Part shown: positions 9,601-17,388 of the stretch, piece after piece
Position numbering within the stretch: the stretch's first letter is position 1
Layout: each line of letters opens with the position of its first letter
Made by a program: the position numbers and the translations under genes
The notes under the pieces: generated by a model
What the model saw: the letters and a program-made list of their open reading frames with translations, nothing else
The model's database searches: none
Told to the model about the DNA's origin: nothing
DNA from: Sphingomonadales bacterium
GTDB taxonomy: Bacteria; Bacteroidota; Bacteroidia; Chitinophagales; Chitinophagaceae
Direction of reading: 5' to 3'
Assembly (NCBI GenBank): GCA_016872195.1
Contig: VHAT01000013.1
Coordinates: 1-60,310 of the forward strand
DNA length: 60,310 nucleotides

Positions 9601-10037
9601 GTTTTGGGGGTGCCGACAGAAAGGGAATGTATTTTGATGAGGAAAACAGAAGACACCTGCTAAACATTAGAGAGATCTATGCAGAGGCCGCCGGCAACTT
9701 GGCCGATGCCGGCAAAACAGCCGAAGCTAAAGCGCTACTCGAAAAAGCCGAAAAGGGAATTTTACCCGAAAATCTGCCGTATGCCATGGTAAGCCGTTTT
9801 AATAGTCACAACCAGACCGGGCTCATTTATCTGGAAGCTTGCTACAAGGCTGGCCTAAAAGAGTTGGCAGGCAAGGTAAAGCAAGCCATTCGCAAAGACC
9901 TGGAACAACAACAAGCGTATTTCAATCACATTCGCACGCGTAACCCCGATTTCTATGGCGGATTCGAAGGAACCGAAGTTCCCATTACCGAACGACTGCT
10001 AAAAGTGCTGCAAGATATCGAGACCAAATATCAATAA
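6606..10037 (+). CDS. GT117 family membrane protein (DUF2723)
   Basis: A 1143-residue DUF2723 protein, grouped with the GT-C type glycosyltransferases as family 117 and typical of Bacteroidota. Near residue 35 it has DTGEFIASAKGLQLPHPPG, the family signature with an acidic pair in the first outer loop, as in protein O-mannosyltransferases. The first 350 residues hold about nine membrane segments, a second membrane block lies around residues 560-730, and the last 350 residues are soluble and end in helical repeats. A role in glycosylating exported proteins is inference. The next gene starts one base after its stop. Confidence 0.88.
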   Translation: MTFRKANNLSGWLIFLIALATYVLTREARGSLWDTGEFIASAKGLQLPHPPGAPLFVLLGRFFIVLFGDNPLTAGSAVNFMSALASAATILFLFWSITHFSRKLFVGAGEALNTHQTITTIAAGALGALAYTFSDSFWFSAVEGEVYALSSFFTALVFWAMLKWEQADERAGIDSVLRLQADRWIVFLFFMMGLSIGVHLLNLLTIPAIVMIYYYRRYQATTKGAIYAFLIGCAITGLVQVGVIQYSMKAAGLFDIFFVNTLGLPFFSGFAFYFLALTVLVAVGLRFNERNVKPALLTGWSLAFLFLLLTPFVIVLGDGIKFVGLLLLAAAAGAMGYFIKPAAVRMLKLSLWCYAFMMLGYCMYFTALIRSNANPGIDMNNVDNPINLVYYLSREQYGSAPLVYGPHFAADPSKDLVADQPFIESEMKYVKGADRYIPIGRSKEYNFSSEVKQLFPRVWDSSDDQYHAQFYAEWLGLGQDRENGSYEPPSYGDNINWFFSYQMSLMYWRYFMWNFSGKQNDIQGMGNKRDGNWVTGIAPLDNARLGDQQQLPDSIRKNGATNYFFLLPFLLGIIGCVYQYLQNRKDWIVSFLLFFFTGIAVVLYLNQPGNQPRERDYAYVGSFYAFALWIGLALIAFVQIASKKLTQVRYRDFLFYTPGLAFLVTFMSCFPGSGEAAMINALAAAAMAALLGAGLSWLLGIVSGHGKNQSLLITLVTLCCLAVPALMANQNWNDHDRSHKTTGPDLARNYLESCAPNAILFSFGDNDTYPLWYAQEVEGVRTDVRVVNNSLLGIDWYINQLRYKINDADSIDMIWDASKVQGNTRNYVLYNPVAGIDQEAFYDLYDVMKNYVGSDDPSRMDNTRGEPLNMIPVSRVVVPVNRATVLQNGTANSEDSILTDFAFELPKRALLKNDLIILNIIAANQWKRPIYFTSPFGELGFGPFLRKEGLAYRLVPVAPQYAQMKWMTDQSMRANGLGGTPIRDNNLAVIYKNLNEKYRFGGADRKGMYFDEENRRHLLNIREIYAEAAGNLADAGKTAEAKALLEKAEKGILPENLPYAMVSRFNSHNQTGLIYLEACYKAGLKELAGKVKQAIRKDLEQQQAYFNHIRTRNPDFYGGFEGTEVPITERLLKVLQDIETKYQ

Positions 10038-10038
10038 T

Positions 10039-11664
10039 ATGGACCTGGCCTTTAATCAAAACGAGGATCATCTGCGTAGCCTGCTCAGCCAGTTAGAACA
10101 ACGGGCCGCTGTGATTCGCTTGGGGGGTGGAAAAAAAGCCATTGAAAAGCAAAAGGCCAAGAATAAAAAAACAGCGCGAGAGCGCATCGACTATCTGGTC
10201 GACAAAGACAGTCCCTTTATTGAGCTGGGACTTTTTGCAGGATACGAACTCTACGAAGACCAAGGTGGTTGTCCCGCCGGAGGAACGGTAGCCGGTATTG
10301 GTTTTATCAGTGGCAGAATGGCCGTGATCGTAGCCAACGACCAGACGGTAAAGGCCGGTGCCTGGTTTCCTATTACGGGCAAAAAAAATCTTCGCTTGCA
10401 AGAGATCGCTATGGAAAACAAGCTGCCGATCATCTATCTGGTAGATAGTGCAGGCGTTTTCTTACCCATGCAAGACCAGATCTTTGCCGACAAAGAACAT
10501 TTTGGAAGAATCTTTCGCAACAATGCGAAAATGAGCGGCATGGGTATTACTCAAATTGCCGCTGTAATGGGCGCCTGCGTGGCAGGAGGTGCGTATTTGC
10601 CCATTATGAGCGACGAGACCCTGATGGTAGAAGAGAACGGATCGGTCTTTTTGGCCGGCTCTTACCTGGTTAAAGCCGCTATAGGAGAAGATATCGATAA
10701 CGAAAGCTTGGGTGGAGCCCGTATGCATGCGCAGATCAGTGGCACGGCCGACTATACCTTTACCACCGAAGAGGCCTGTCTCGATCATATAAAAAAAACC
10801 ATGTCGATGCTCGGCAAGCCAAAAGAGGCGGGGTTTGACCGAATAAAAACCTTGGCACCGGCACGACCCGAATCGGACATCTATGGACTGTTTCCTAAAG
10901 ACGGAAAGCCCTATGATGTGCAAGAGATTATCGATTGCTTGGTAGATGCGGGCAGTTTTGCTCCCTTTAAATCGGCCTATGGAAAAACGATCGTCTGCGG
11001 ATATGCCCGTATAGAGGGATGGGCCGTGGGTATCGTGGCCAACCAGCGTAAGATCGTCAAGAGTGGAAAAGGCGAAATGCAGATGGGAGGTGTTATCTAC
11101 AACGACAGTGCCGATAAGGCCGCTCGCTTTATTTTAAATTGTAATCAAAAGAAGATACCCCTTCTTTTTTTGCAAGATGTAACCGGTTTTATGGTGGGTA
11201 GCAGAAGCGAGCAATCGGGCATCATCAAGGATGGCGCCAAACTGGTCAATGCGGTCTCAAATTCGGTCGTTCCCAAGATCACGATCATCATGGGCAATTC
11301 CTTTGGTGCTGGTAATTATGCCATGTGTGGAAAGGCATACGACCCCCGTTTTATTTATGCGTGGCCTACCGCCAAGATCGCTGTAATGGGAGGCGAGGCC
11401 GCAGCAAAAACACTGCTACAGATCGAAGTCGCCTCGCTTAAAGCGCAAGGAAAAACGATCGATTCGCAAACCGAAGAAAAGATGTTGAACGATATCAAAA
11501 GTCGTTACGAAAAAGAAACATCCCCTTACTACGCAGCCGCCAGACTTTGGGTTGATGAGATCATCGATCCGGCTCAGACACGCAGAATGGTAGCAGAAGG
11601 AATTGCTGCCGCCGATCACAATCCCGACATAGCGGAGCTTAGGACCGGTGTCTTTCAGGTGTAG
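10039..11664 (+). CDS. Acyl-CoA carboxylase beta (carboxyltransferase) subunit
   Basis: The 541 residues show both crotonase-like halves of a biotin-dependent acyl-CoA carboxyltransferase: ARERIDYLVDKDSPFIELG at the start, GACVAGGAYLPIMSDE in the middle, and GNSFGAGNYAMCGKAYDPRF in the C-terminal half. The segment DKEHFGRIFRNNAKMS and the GNYxMCG motif are closest to 3-methylcrotonyl/geranyl-CoA carboxylase beta subunits rather than propionyl-CoA carboxylase; the substrate is inferred. No matching biotin-carrying alpha subunit is nearby; the only biotin carboxylase and carrier in the window are accC and accB. Confidence 0.88.
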   Translation: MDLAFNQNEDHLRSLLSQLEQRAAVIRLGGGKKAIEKQKAKNKKTARERIDYLVDKDSPFIELGLFAGYELYEDQGGCPAGGTVAGIGFISGRMAVIVANDQTVKAGAWFPITGKKNLRLQEIAMENKLPIIYLVDSAGVFLPMQDQIFADKEHFGRIFRNNAKMSGMGITQIAAVMGACVAGGAYLPIMSDETLMVEENGSVFLAGSYLVKAAIGEDIDNESLGGARMHAQISGTADYTFTTEEACLDHIKKTMSMLGKPKEAGFDRIKTLAPARPESDIYGLFPKDGKPYDVQEIIDCLVDAGSFAPFKSAYGKTIVCGYARIEGWAVGIVANQRKIVKSGKGEMQMGGVIYNDSADKAARFILNCNQKKIPLLFLQDVTGFMVGSRSEQSGIIKDGAKLVNAVSNSVVPKITIIMGNSFGAGNYAMCGKAYDPRFIYAWPTAKIAVMGGEAAAKTLLQIEVASLKAQGKTIDSQTEEKMLNDIKSRYEKETSPYYAAARLWVDEIIDPAQTRRMVAEGIAAADHNPDIAELRTGVFQV

Positions 11665-11676
11665 TCATTCATATCC

Positions 11677-12144
11677 ATGGCACAACCCATCATTATCTAT
11701 ACAGACGGATCTGCAAAAGGAAACCCCGGACCTGGCGGATATGGTGCCATCCTGATGAGTGGAGATCATCAATTGGAGCTGTCGCAGGGGTATCGCCTAA
11801 CCACCAATAACCGAATGGAGTTAATGGCCGTTATAGCGGCACTGCAAGCACTGAAAAAAGAAAATTTACAGGTGCAGATCTACTCCGACAGTCAATACGT
11901 GGTCAAGGCCGTCAAAGAAGGTTGGTTAAAAAAATGGATGGCGACCGATTTCAGAGGCGGAAAAAAGAACGCAGACCTGTGGCGCCTATTCCATCACTTA
12001 AGCCAACAACATCACCTCCAATTTCATTGGGTAAAAGGACACGCCGACAACGAGTACAACAATCGTTGTGACCAATTGGCCACCCGCGCCGCAGATGGAA
12101 GAAAGCTAAAGATCGATACAGGTTATGAAGAGACCCTTTCTTAA
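11677..12144 (+). CDS. rnhA: Ribonuclease HI
   Basis: Cuts the RNA strand of RNA-DNA hybrids. The 155 residues carry the four acidic active-site residues in their usual settings: YTDGSAKGNPGPGG, NNRMELMAV, YSDSQYV and VKGHADNEYNN. It lies 12 nt after the carboxylase gene on the same strand. The last four bases overlap the end of the convergent DUF6580 gene. Confidence 0.96.
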   Translation: MAQPIIIYTDGSAKGNPGPGGYGAILMSGDHQLELSQGYRLTTNNRMELMAVIAALQALKKENLQVQIYSDSQYVVKAVKEGWLKKWMATDFRGGKKNADLWRLFHHLSQQHHLQFHWVKGHADNEYNNRCDQLATRAADGRKLKIDTGYEETLS

Positions 12145-12713
12145 CGAGCCAAGACCAACACCGCTTTCTTACGCTCCAGATAATTGAACAGGAACAAAAT
12201 AACAGGCAAAAAGACCAAGGTGCCCAGTAATGAATTACGGTAAAAGGGTAAGCCCGCAATATAACAAGTGGTTAATCCGGAAAAAGTCTTTGCATAGACC
12301 GCCTCGGTAGCGGATAGCCATACCATCAAATTAGAAACAATAAAATAGAGAGTGGGAGCTCCGAATACGCCGGCCACAAGCGAACGATGACTTCTGGCCC
12401 GCAGTAGCACGCCCAAAAAGGTTACACTTAACAGCAAGAGGTAATTCTTCCATTGCCCTCCGTAAAATCCGGGATAATCGAAAGACCCTTGTAAATAAAG
12501 CCCCTGGATGAACAGATCGCTCAGCACCAGCGAAAGTAGCGGTAACAAGAACATCCCTTCCTTCTTTTGAAAGACATACCCTGAAAAAAGCGCAATCGCC
12601 AGTACGGGAGAAAATCCGGAAAAGGCGATCTCGGGCCCAAAGAAAAATTTACAGGCAGTAGTGATACTTACCAGCACGAGGGTAAAAAGACTGAATTTTA
12701 TGGCGCTACTCAT
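12141..12713 (-). CDS. DUF6580 family membrane protein (putative transporter)
   Basis: A 190-residue protein with about five membrane segments and the family pattern: a GFSPVLAIALFSGY segment, LPLLSLVLSDLFI, a loop with Tyr and Phe, ending with CYIAGLPFYRNSLLGTLVF. DUF6580 proteins resemble small ECF-type substrate-binding membrane proteins and are called putative transport proteins; no substrate is known. It follows manA on the same strand after 66 nt and overlaps the convergent rnhA stop by four bases. Confidence 0.8.
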   Translation of the reverse strand: MSSAIKFSLFTLVLVSITTACKFFFGPEIAFSGFSPVLAIALFSGYVFQKKEGMFLLPLLSLVLSDLFIQGLYLQGSFDYPGFYGGQWKNYLLLLSVTFLGVLLRARSHRSLVAGVFGAPTLYFIVSNLMVWLSATEAVYAKTFSGLTTCYIAGLPFYRNSLLGTLVFLPVILFLFNYLERKKAVLVLAR

Positions 12714-12779
12714 GGCTTTGATTTAAGAAAGGTCTATTAACAAAATTAACTCAAATGCCTCAATTTGGATATTGAATTA

Positions 12780-13943
12780 TCAACGGCTGTGGATAGTTCC
12801 CGTGGCCTGAAAAAGCAGGGCCTCCGTTAAGGCACTAAGGATCACTTCTTGTCCCTGCATCAGCAAGGCGGCCGGCTGGCCTTGTTTAAGTCCGATGGTT
12901 TGGGAACCGGCAACCACCTCTACGCTACCGCCCATACAAAGCAGAATACTAGGTGTTACGGACTGAAAAGTGCGTTTCTCCCCTTTTGAAAAGCTGAACT
13001 GGGCTAGCTTAAAATCATCGACAGGCGTTTCGAAGTTCCCATCCCCTGACTGAGCATTGAGGATCTGAGGCGTCACCGGTTCGAAACGAATATGTTTCAT
13101 CAACTCGCCCAGATCGATATGCTTATTGGTGAGCCCTCCTCGTAGCACATTGTCCGAATTGGCCATGATCTCGACATTTTGTCCCTCGAGATAGGCATGT
13201 GGTACCCCAGCATCTTGAAAGATGGCCTCACCAGGAAGTAGATGCACCAGGTTAAAGAGATAGATAGAAAATATGCCACGATCAATGGCCTCCCCTTGCG
13301 AAAAATCAAGCATAGCACGGGCGGCCCAAAAATCGGGATCTTCCTTGCGCAGTTGTCCTTGTTGATACATGGGCAAAATGGTATCCAAGTGTTCCCGAAG
13401 GTGATGTGCTACCTGCTCTTGTGGCATCTCCATGACCAACCGATAAAGGGCCTCATATCCCCCTTGTTCAAAAACAGGCAACAAGAATTGAAGGGGCTTT
13501 TTAGAGGCCAGTGTCTTTCGCAATAAGACCGGATCTTGAAAACCATGTAAAAGCCAAAAAGGACTCAGGGCAACCATCAACTCAGGCTTATGATTTGCAT
13601 CTTTATAATTTCTAAAAGGAGCATCGAGGGGAATATTAAGGTGATTCTCCCTCTCAAATTCAAGTAGAGCAGATTTTTTAGAGGGATGCACCTGGATCGA
13701 TAACATGGATCGCACATCCAATACCTTGAACAAAAAAGAGAGCTGACCCGTTAGCTTTTCCAAGGGCCATTGCTCCCCTGCAGTCGTTTTTACCTGGGCC
13801 ATACCCTGGGGATGTGTCCCCATCCAATATTCCGCAAAGGGCTTTTGATCAGGATTGTCTTGCAATAACATCTTCGCAATAAACTGATACCCTCCCCAAT
13901 CATAATATTTTGTTACTCCTTGCAGTGGAAATATTGCATCCAT
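12780..13943 (-). CDS. manA: Mannose-6-phosphate isomerase, class I
   Basis: Interconverts fructose-6-phosphate and mannose-6-phosphate, linking glycolysis with GDP-mannose supply. The 387 residues contain the zinc-site motifs of type I enzymes: SIQVHPSK (Gln and His ligands), NHKPELMVAL (Glu ligand) and GVPHAYLEGQNVEIMANSDN (His ligand, with the PHAY signature). It starts 36 nt from the divergent yraN gene. Confidence 0.94.
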   Translation of the reverse strand: MDAIFPLQGVTKYYDWGGYQFIAKMLLQDNPDQKPFAEYWMGTHPQGMAQVKTTAGEQWPLEKLTGQLSFLFKVLDVRSMLSIQVHPSKKSALLEFERENHLNIPLDAPFRNYKDANHKPELMVALSPFWLLHGFQDPVLLRKTLASKKPLQFLLPVFEQGGYEALYRLVMEMPQEQVAHHLREHLDTILPMYQQGQLRKEDPDFWAARAMLDFSQGEAIDRGIFSIYLFNLVHLLPGEAIFQDAGVPHAYLEGQNVEIMANSDNVLRGGLTNKHIDLGELMKHIRFEPVTPQILNAQSGDGNFETPVDDFKLAQFSFSKGEKRTFQSVTPSILLCMGGSVEVVAGSQTIGLKQGQPAALLMQGQEVILSALTEALLFQATGTIHSR

Positions 13944-13978
13944 TTTTTCCAGGGTTTATACTTGGATAAAGATACAGC

Positions 13979-14335
13979 ATGAGCAAGCATCTTGCGCTAG
14001 GGAAAGCCGGAGAAACCGCGGCAGCGGATTGGCTGCAACAAAAGGGATATACGATTGTCGAAAGAAACTTCAGGTGGGGAAAAACAGAGATAGATATTGT
14101 GGCCCTTAAAGGAGAATGGCTGCATATTATAGAAGTCAAGACCAGCAGCAGCGATAAATGGGGCTCGCCGGAACAACGCGTCACGCCCCAAAAAATGAGC
14201 ATGCTACAGCGGGCGGCAACGGGATTATTACGCACGTATGGACGTCAATGGCTACAGTACGATGTAGTGGCTATTACCTGGAAAAAAGGGGATCTTCCCC
14301 ACCTAGAGCTGATCGAAGATCTTGGTTGCAGCTGA
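13979..14335 (+). CDS. YraN family protein (UPF0102)
   Basis: A 118-residue member of the restriction-endonuclease-like UPF0102 family. Seen: GKAGETAAADWLQQKGYTIVERNFRWGKTEIDIVA-type core with the ExD...ExK arrangement (Glu-Ile-Asp, then IIEVKTSSS). A nuclease role in DNA processing is suggested by the fold but not proven for the family. It stands between divergent manA and the convergent YkgJ-type gene. Confidence 0.9.
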   Translation: MSKHLALGKAGETAAADWLQQKGYTIVERNFRWGKTEIDIVALKGEWLHIIEVKTSSSDKWGSPEQRVTPQKMSMLQRAATGLLRTYGRQWLQYDVVAITWKKGDLPHLELIEDLGCS

Positions 14336-14345
14336 ACCCGTAGAA

Positions 14346-14855
14346 CTACTTGCTTACCTGCTCCTTTAACTTCTCTACCAAGGCAAAGGCCGCCGGGCAA
14401 CTTTCCACGTTTTGCTTGTGTATATGCACAAAATCACGAAATCGCTTGCCCAAGTGAGGAAACCCGGCACAATCCGCAGGGCGAATGGCATAGATACGGC
14501 ACTTATTATTCGATTTGTTCAAAAATTGACAAGGCGTAGAACGATTCATCCAATCGCGGTCGCCTCCCCTTTCTTGTTTCAACCACTTCTTTTTTACGGC
14601 TGCAACCGTCATTCCAAAATACCGGGCAATTCGATTTAAATCGGCAGGCGTATAGGTAGGTGTCATGGTCTTGCAACAGTTGGCACAAGTCAAACAATCT
14701 GTCTCGGCCCATACTTTTTTTTCAGTACGCTCTACCAACGACTGAAGACCGCGCACCGGATTTTTTTCAAGACGGGTCAAAAATCGTCTGAGCGCTGTCT
14801 TGCGATGTTTGGCTTTTGCCCGAAAGGAACGTAATACAACTGGAGTCTTTGACAT
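14346..14855 (-). CDS. YkgJ family cysteine cluster protein
   Basis: A 169-residue protein with the cysteine pattern of the YkgJ/CxxCxxCC family: CLTCANCCK, then CQFLNKSNNKCRIYAIRPADC, and a last Cys near the C-terminus. Such proteins are thought to bind zinc or an iron-sulfur cluster; the role is unknown. The ATG at 14855 is used; a TTG at 14864 would add three residues but lies inside the -7 promoter element. The promoter element ends only six bases before the ATG. Confidence 0.85.
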   Translation of the reverse strand: MSKTPVVLRSFRAKAKHRKTALRRFLTRLEKNPVRGLQSLVERTEKKVWAETDCLTCANCCKTMTPTYTPADLNRIARYFGMTVAAVKKKWLKQERGGDRDWMNRSTPCQFLNKSNNKCRIYAIRPADCAGFPHLGKRFRDFVHIHKQNVESCPAAFALVEKLKEQVSK

Positions 14856-14861
14856 AGAGAC

Positions 14862-14869
14862 CAAATATA
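14862..14869 (-). promoter_or_regulatory. -7 promoter element abutting the YkgJ-type gene
   Basis: On the minus strand TATATTTG fits TAnnTTTG exactly and ends six bases before the ATG at 14855. No -33 TTTG was found at 17-21 nt. If used, the transcript would be nearly leaderless. Confidence 0.4.
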
Positions 14870-14884
14870 ATCAATCAAACGGTC

Positions 14885-14892
14885 TAAATTTG
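14885..14892 (+). promoter_or_regulatory. -7 promoter element of the 14910 lipoprotein gene
   Basis: TAAATTTG fits TAnnTTTG and lies 17 nt before the ATG at 14910. It may also serve xerD, which follows after six bases. Confidence 0.5.
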
Positions 14893-14909
14893 TAGAAACG
14901 CAGATTACC

Positions 14910-15572
14910 ATGAAAGTAACCGGACTCTTATTCTTAGCGGGGATCACCCTCTTCTCATTTTCCTTTACTTCTTGTAACAGTGGAGCCGGTGGCACGCCTA
15001 CTTTTTGCGATACCACTTGCTCAAACGATACGATCCGATTCGTTGGTTCGCATCAAAGCGCCCCCATGGTCAGCATTTCTATGAAAAATTGTTTGCCGGA
15101 CACCATCCAGTGGAATCATGCCGGCATGGATACCTACACCAAAACAGGATTCATGTATCTGCTCGAACAATCCGTTCGTATCAACAAAAATTTTATATCG
15201 GCAAAATTCAAGGATAACAGCTATGTGTGGGTTCTTTTCAATGACTGCATAACAGGCAGGGGCTTTCAATTGAAACTACCCTATGATAAGACCGAAAATT
15301 TTGCGATCAGATCGAGCGGGATCAATTCATTTGATCCAAAGTTTTCTATAGCCGAACAGTTGATCGTCAATACCGATCGCGGCAATATTTATGTCGAGGA
15401 TGCCTATACCGGAAAAAAAGCCATGATGACCTTTGGTGAAAAAATTCCAATTGATTACGATCTGATCCATGACCATCTCGATTCGGTGCATATTACCTAC
15501 AACAGAATATGGGTGCGCTTTAAGAGTAAGAACAAGTGGGTCGATAAAGAAAAAAATATCGTGCTGGAGTAA
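14910..15572 (+). CDS. Hypothetical lipoprotein
   Basis: Not recognised. The 220 residues start with a lipoprotein signal (MKVTGLLFLAGITLFSFSF then TSC at residues 20-22), so it should be lipid-anchored in the envelope. The mature part begins with a short Cys-containing stretch (CDTTCSND) and continues as a mixed, probably beta-rich domain with many aromatic residues and no repeats. It lies six bases before xerD and may share its transcript, but no functional link is apparent. Confidence 0.75.
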   Translation: MKVTGLLFLAGITLFSFSFTSCNSGAGGTPTFCDTTCSNDTIRFVGSHQSAPMVSISMKNCLPDTIQWNHAGMDTYTKTGFMYLLEQSVRINKNFISAKFKDNSYVWVLFNDCITGRGFQLKLPYDKTENFAIRSSGINSFDPKFSIAEQLIVNTDRGNIYVEDAYTGKKAMMTFGEKIPIDYDLIHDHLDSVHITYNRIWVRFKSKNKWVDKEKNIVLE

Positions 15573-15578
15573 TACATT

Positions 15579-16481
15579 ATGTGGGAGCCCTACAAAAAAG
15601 GATACAAGGCCTGGTTGCAACTGGAGCGCTCCTTGTCCGATCACTCCGTGGAAGCCTATGGAAGGGATATCGAGTTGCTCACGCGCTATTTACAGCTGGA
15701 GACTACTTCTCCACGCCCGGCCGATATTACCGCTGAGATATTACGCCAATTTATTCAATGGATCGCCGCTATGGGCTTATCGGCTCGATCGCAATCCCGG
15801 ATCATATCAGGCGTCAAATCGTTTTTTCGCTACTGCGTTCTAGAGCAGATCGTCGAGAAGGATCCTACAACCTTGCTGGAGACCCCAAAACAGAAAAGAT
15901 CCTTGCCCGACACGCTCAGTTTCGAAGAGATCGAGTCTATGATCACCTCCATTGACCTAAGCAAACCCGAGGGCACACGCAACAAGGCCATACTGGAGAC
16001 ACTCTACAGTTGCGGGCTGCGCGTAAGTGAACTGATCGGACTGCGGATATCCCAACTTTATCTCGATCTCGATTATATACGCGTCAGGGGGAAAGGTGAC
16101 AAAGAAAGATTGGTCCCGATCGGAAAAGAGGCTGCCCGTTATATCAAAATTTACCGCGAGCAGGTTCGTTCGCATCTGCGTCCCGTAAAAGGAATGGAGG
16201 ATATTCTATTCCTGAATAAACGAGGAAGCGCCCTATCGCGCGTTATGATATTTTATATTATTAAGGGGCAGGCGGCGGCGGCAGGGATCAAAAAATCGGT
16301 CTCACCTCATACCTTTCGACACTCTTTTGCTACCCACCTGGTAGAGGGAGGGGCCGACCTTCGTGCCGTACAAGAAATGCTGGGACATGCCAGTATTACA
16401 ACCACCGAGATCTATACCCACCTCGACAGGGACTTTCTGCGCAAAACCCTTGAACAATTCCATCCGGGATTTAAAAAATAG
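15579..16481 (+). CDS. xerD: Tyrosine recombinase XerD
   Basis: Site-specific recombinase that resolves chromosome dimers at dif, normally with XerC. The 300 residues have the SAM-like N-terminal DNA-binding domain (LERSLSDHSVEAYGRDI) and the catalytic domain with YSCGLRVSELIGL (first Arg), HTFRHSFATHLVEGGADLR (His-x-x-Arg), LGHASITTTEIYTHL (His and the nucleophile Tyr). Length and motifs are those of chromosomal Xer proteins, not of integrases of mobile elements; no attachment sites are nearby. Confidence 0.92.
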   Translation: MWEPYKKGYKAWLQLERSLSDHSVEAYGRDIELLTRYLQLETTSPRPADITAEILRQFIQWIAAMGLSARSQSRIISGVKSFFRYCVLEQIVEKDPTTLLETPKQKRSLPDTLSFEEIESMITSIDLSKPEGTRNKAILETLYSCGLRVSELIGLRISQLYLDLDYIRVRGKGDKERLVPIGKEAARYIKIYREQVRSHLRPVKGMEDILFLNKRGSALSRVMIFYIIKGQAAAAGIKKSVSPHTFRHSFATHLVEGGADLRAVQEMLGHASITTTEIYTHLDRDFLRKTLEQFHPGFKK

Positions 16482-16551
16482 AGGCCTTTTCTGTGGAGGT
16501 GGCCAAGTACCGGGATTGCCCTAATTTTACACTCCTAAAATTACTTGACAC

Positions 16552-17382
16552 ATGAAAAAGATCTTTTGGCTGGTCGGCTGTCTTGCTTTTCTGACAAGCG
16601 TCCACGCACAACTTAAAACACCTGCCCCCAGTCCTACTCAAACCCTAAAACAAGACTTTGGACTTGGCAGTATCGAAATCAATTATTCTCGCCCCGCTGT
16701 TAAAGGACGCAAGGTATTTGGAGACCTGGTACCCTATGGAGCTATTTGGCGCACAGGAGCCAACAATGCCACTACCCTTCAGTTCTCTGAAGAGGTTAGC
16801 ATTGGTGGGGTTACACTGGCCCCTGGTAAATATGGACTTTTGAGTATTCCTGATAAAGAAAAATGGACACTGATCATCAGTAAGCAAACCGATGTAACCA
16901 GCCCCAGCGCCTATAAACCTGAAATGGATCTGGTACGCGTAACGGCTTCCGTTGAAAAATTAAAGTATGATGTCGAAAATTTCACCATTGCCATTAATGA
17001 CATTAAACCCAATAGCTGCCAATTGAGTCTCTCCTGGGATAAGACTCAAGTTAATCTGCCCATCACCACCGATATTGATAGCAAGATCATGAGCAATATC
17101 GCCAAGGTGATGCAGGGAGAAAAACCACCCTACTACAACGCCGCTATGTATTATATGGAAAATGGAAAAGACCTAAACCAAGCTCTCGCTTGGTTCGATA
17201 AAGCTATCGAAGCCACACCTGGCGCTTATTGGGTACACCACCAACGTGCCAACTGTTTGGCCAAATTGGGAAAGAGCGCTGAAGCTAGAGCCGCCGCTGA
17301 AAAATCGAAGGAGCTGGCCTTGGCTGCTAAAAATATGGACTATGTAAAACTCAACGAAAAGTTACTCGCTGAATTAAAATAA
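16552..17382 (+). CDS. DUF2911 domain-containing exported protein
   Basis: A 276-residue protein with a signal peptide (MKKIFWLVGCLAFLTSVHA, cut near residue 19). The DUF2911 domain covers about residues 30-180, with the signature IEINYSRPAVKGRKVFGDL and YGAIWRTGANNATTL. The last 80 residues form a TPR-like helical repeat (LNQALAWFDKAIEATPG). DUF2911 proteins are common in Bacteroidota and have no settled function. A strong terminator follows at 17401. Confidence 0.88.
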   Translation: MKKIFWLVGCLAFLTSVHAQLKTPAPSPTQTLKQDFGLGSIEINYSRPAVKGRKVFGDLVPYGAIWRTGANNATTLQFSEEVSIGGVTLAPGKYGLLSIPDKEKWTLIISKQTDVTSPSAYKPEMDLVRVTASVEKLKYDVENFTIAINDIKPNSCQLSLSWDKTQVNLPITTDIDSKIMSNIAKVMQGEKPPYYNAAMYYMENGKDLNQALAWFDKAIEATPGAYWVHHQRANCLAKLGKSAEARAAAEKSKELALAAKNMDYVKLNEKLLAELK

Positions 17383-17388
17383 AGCTGT

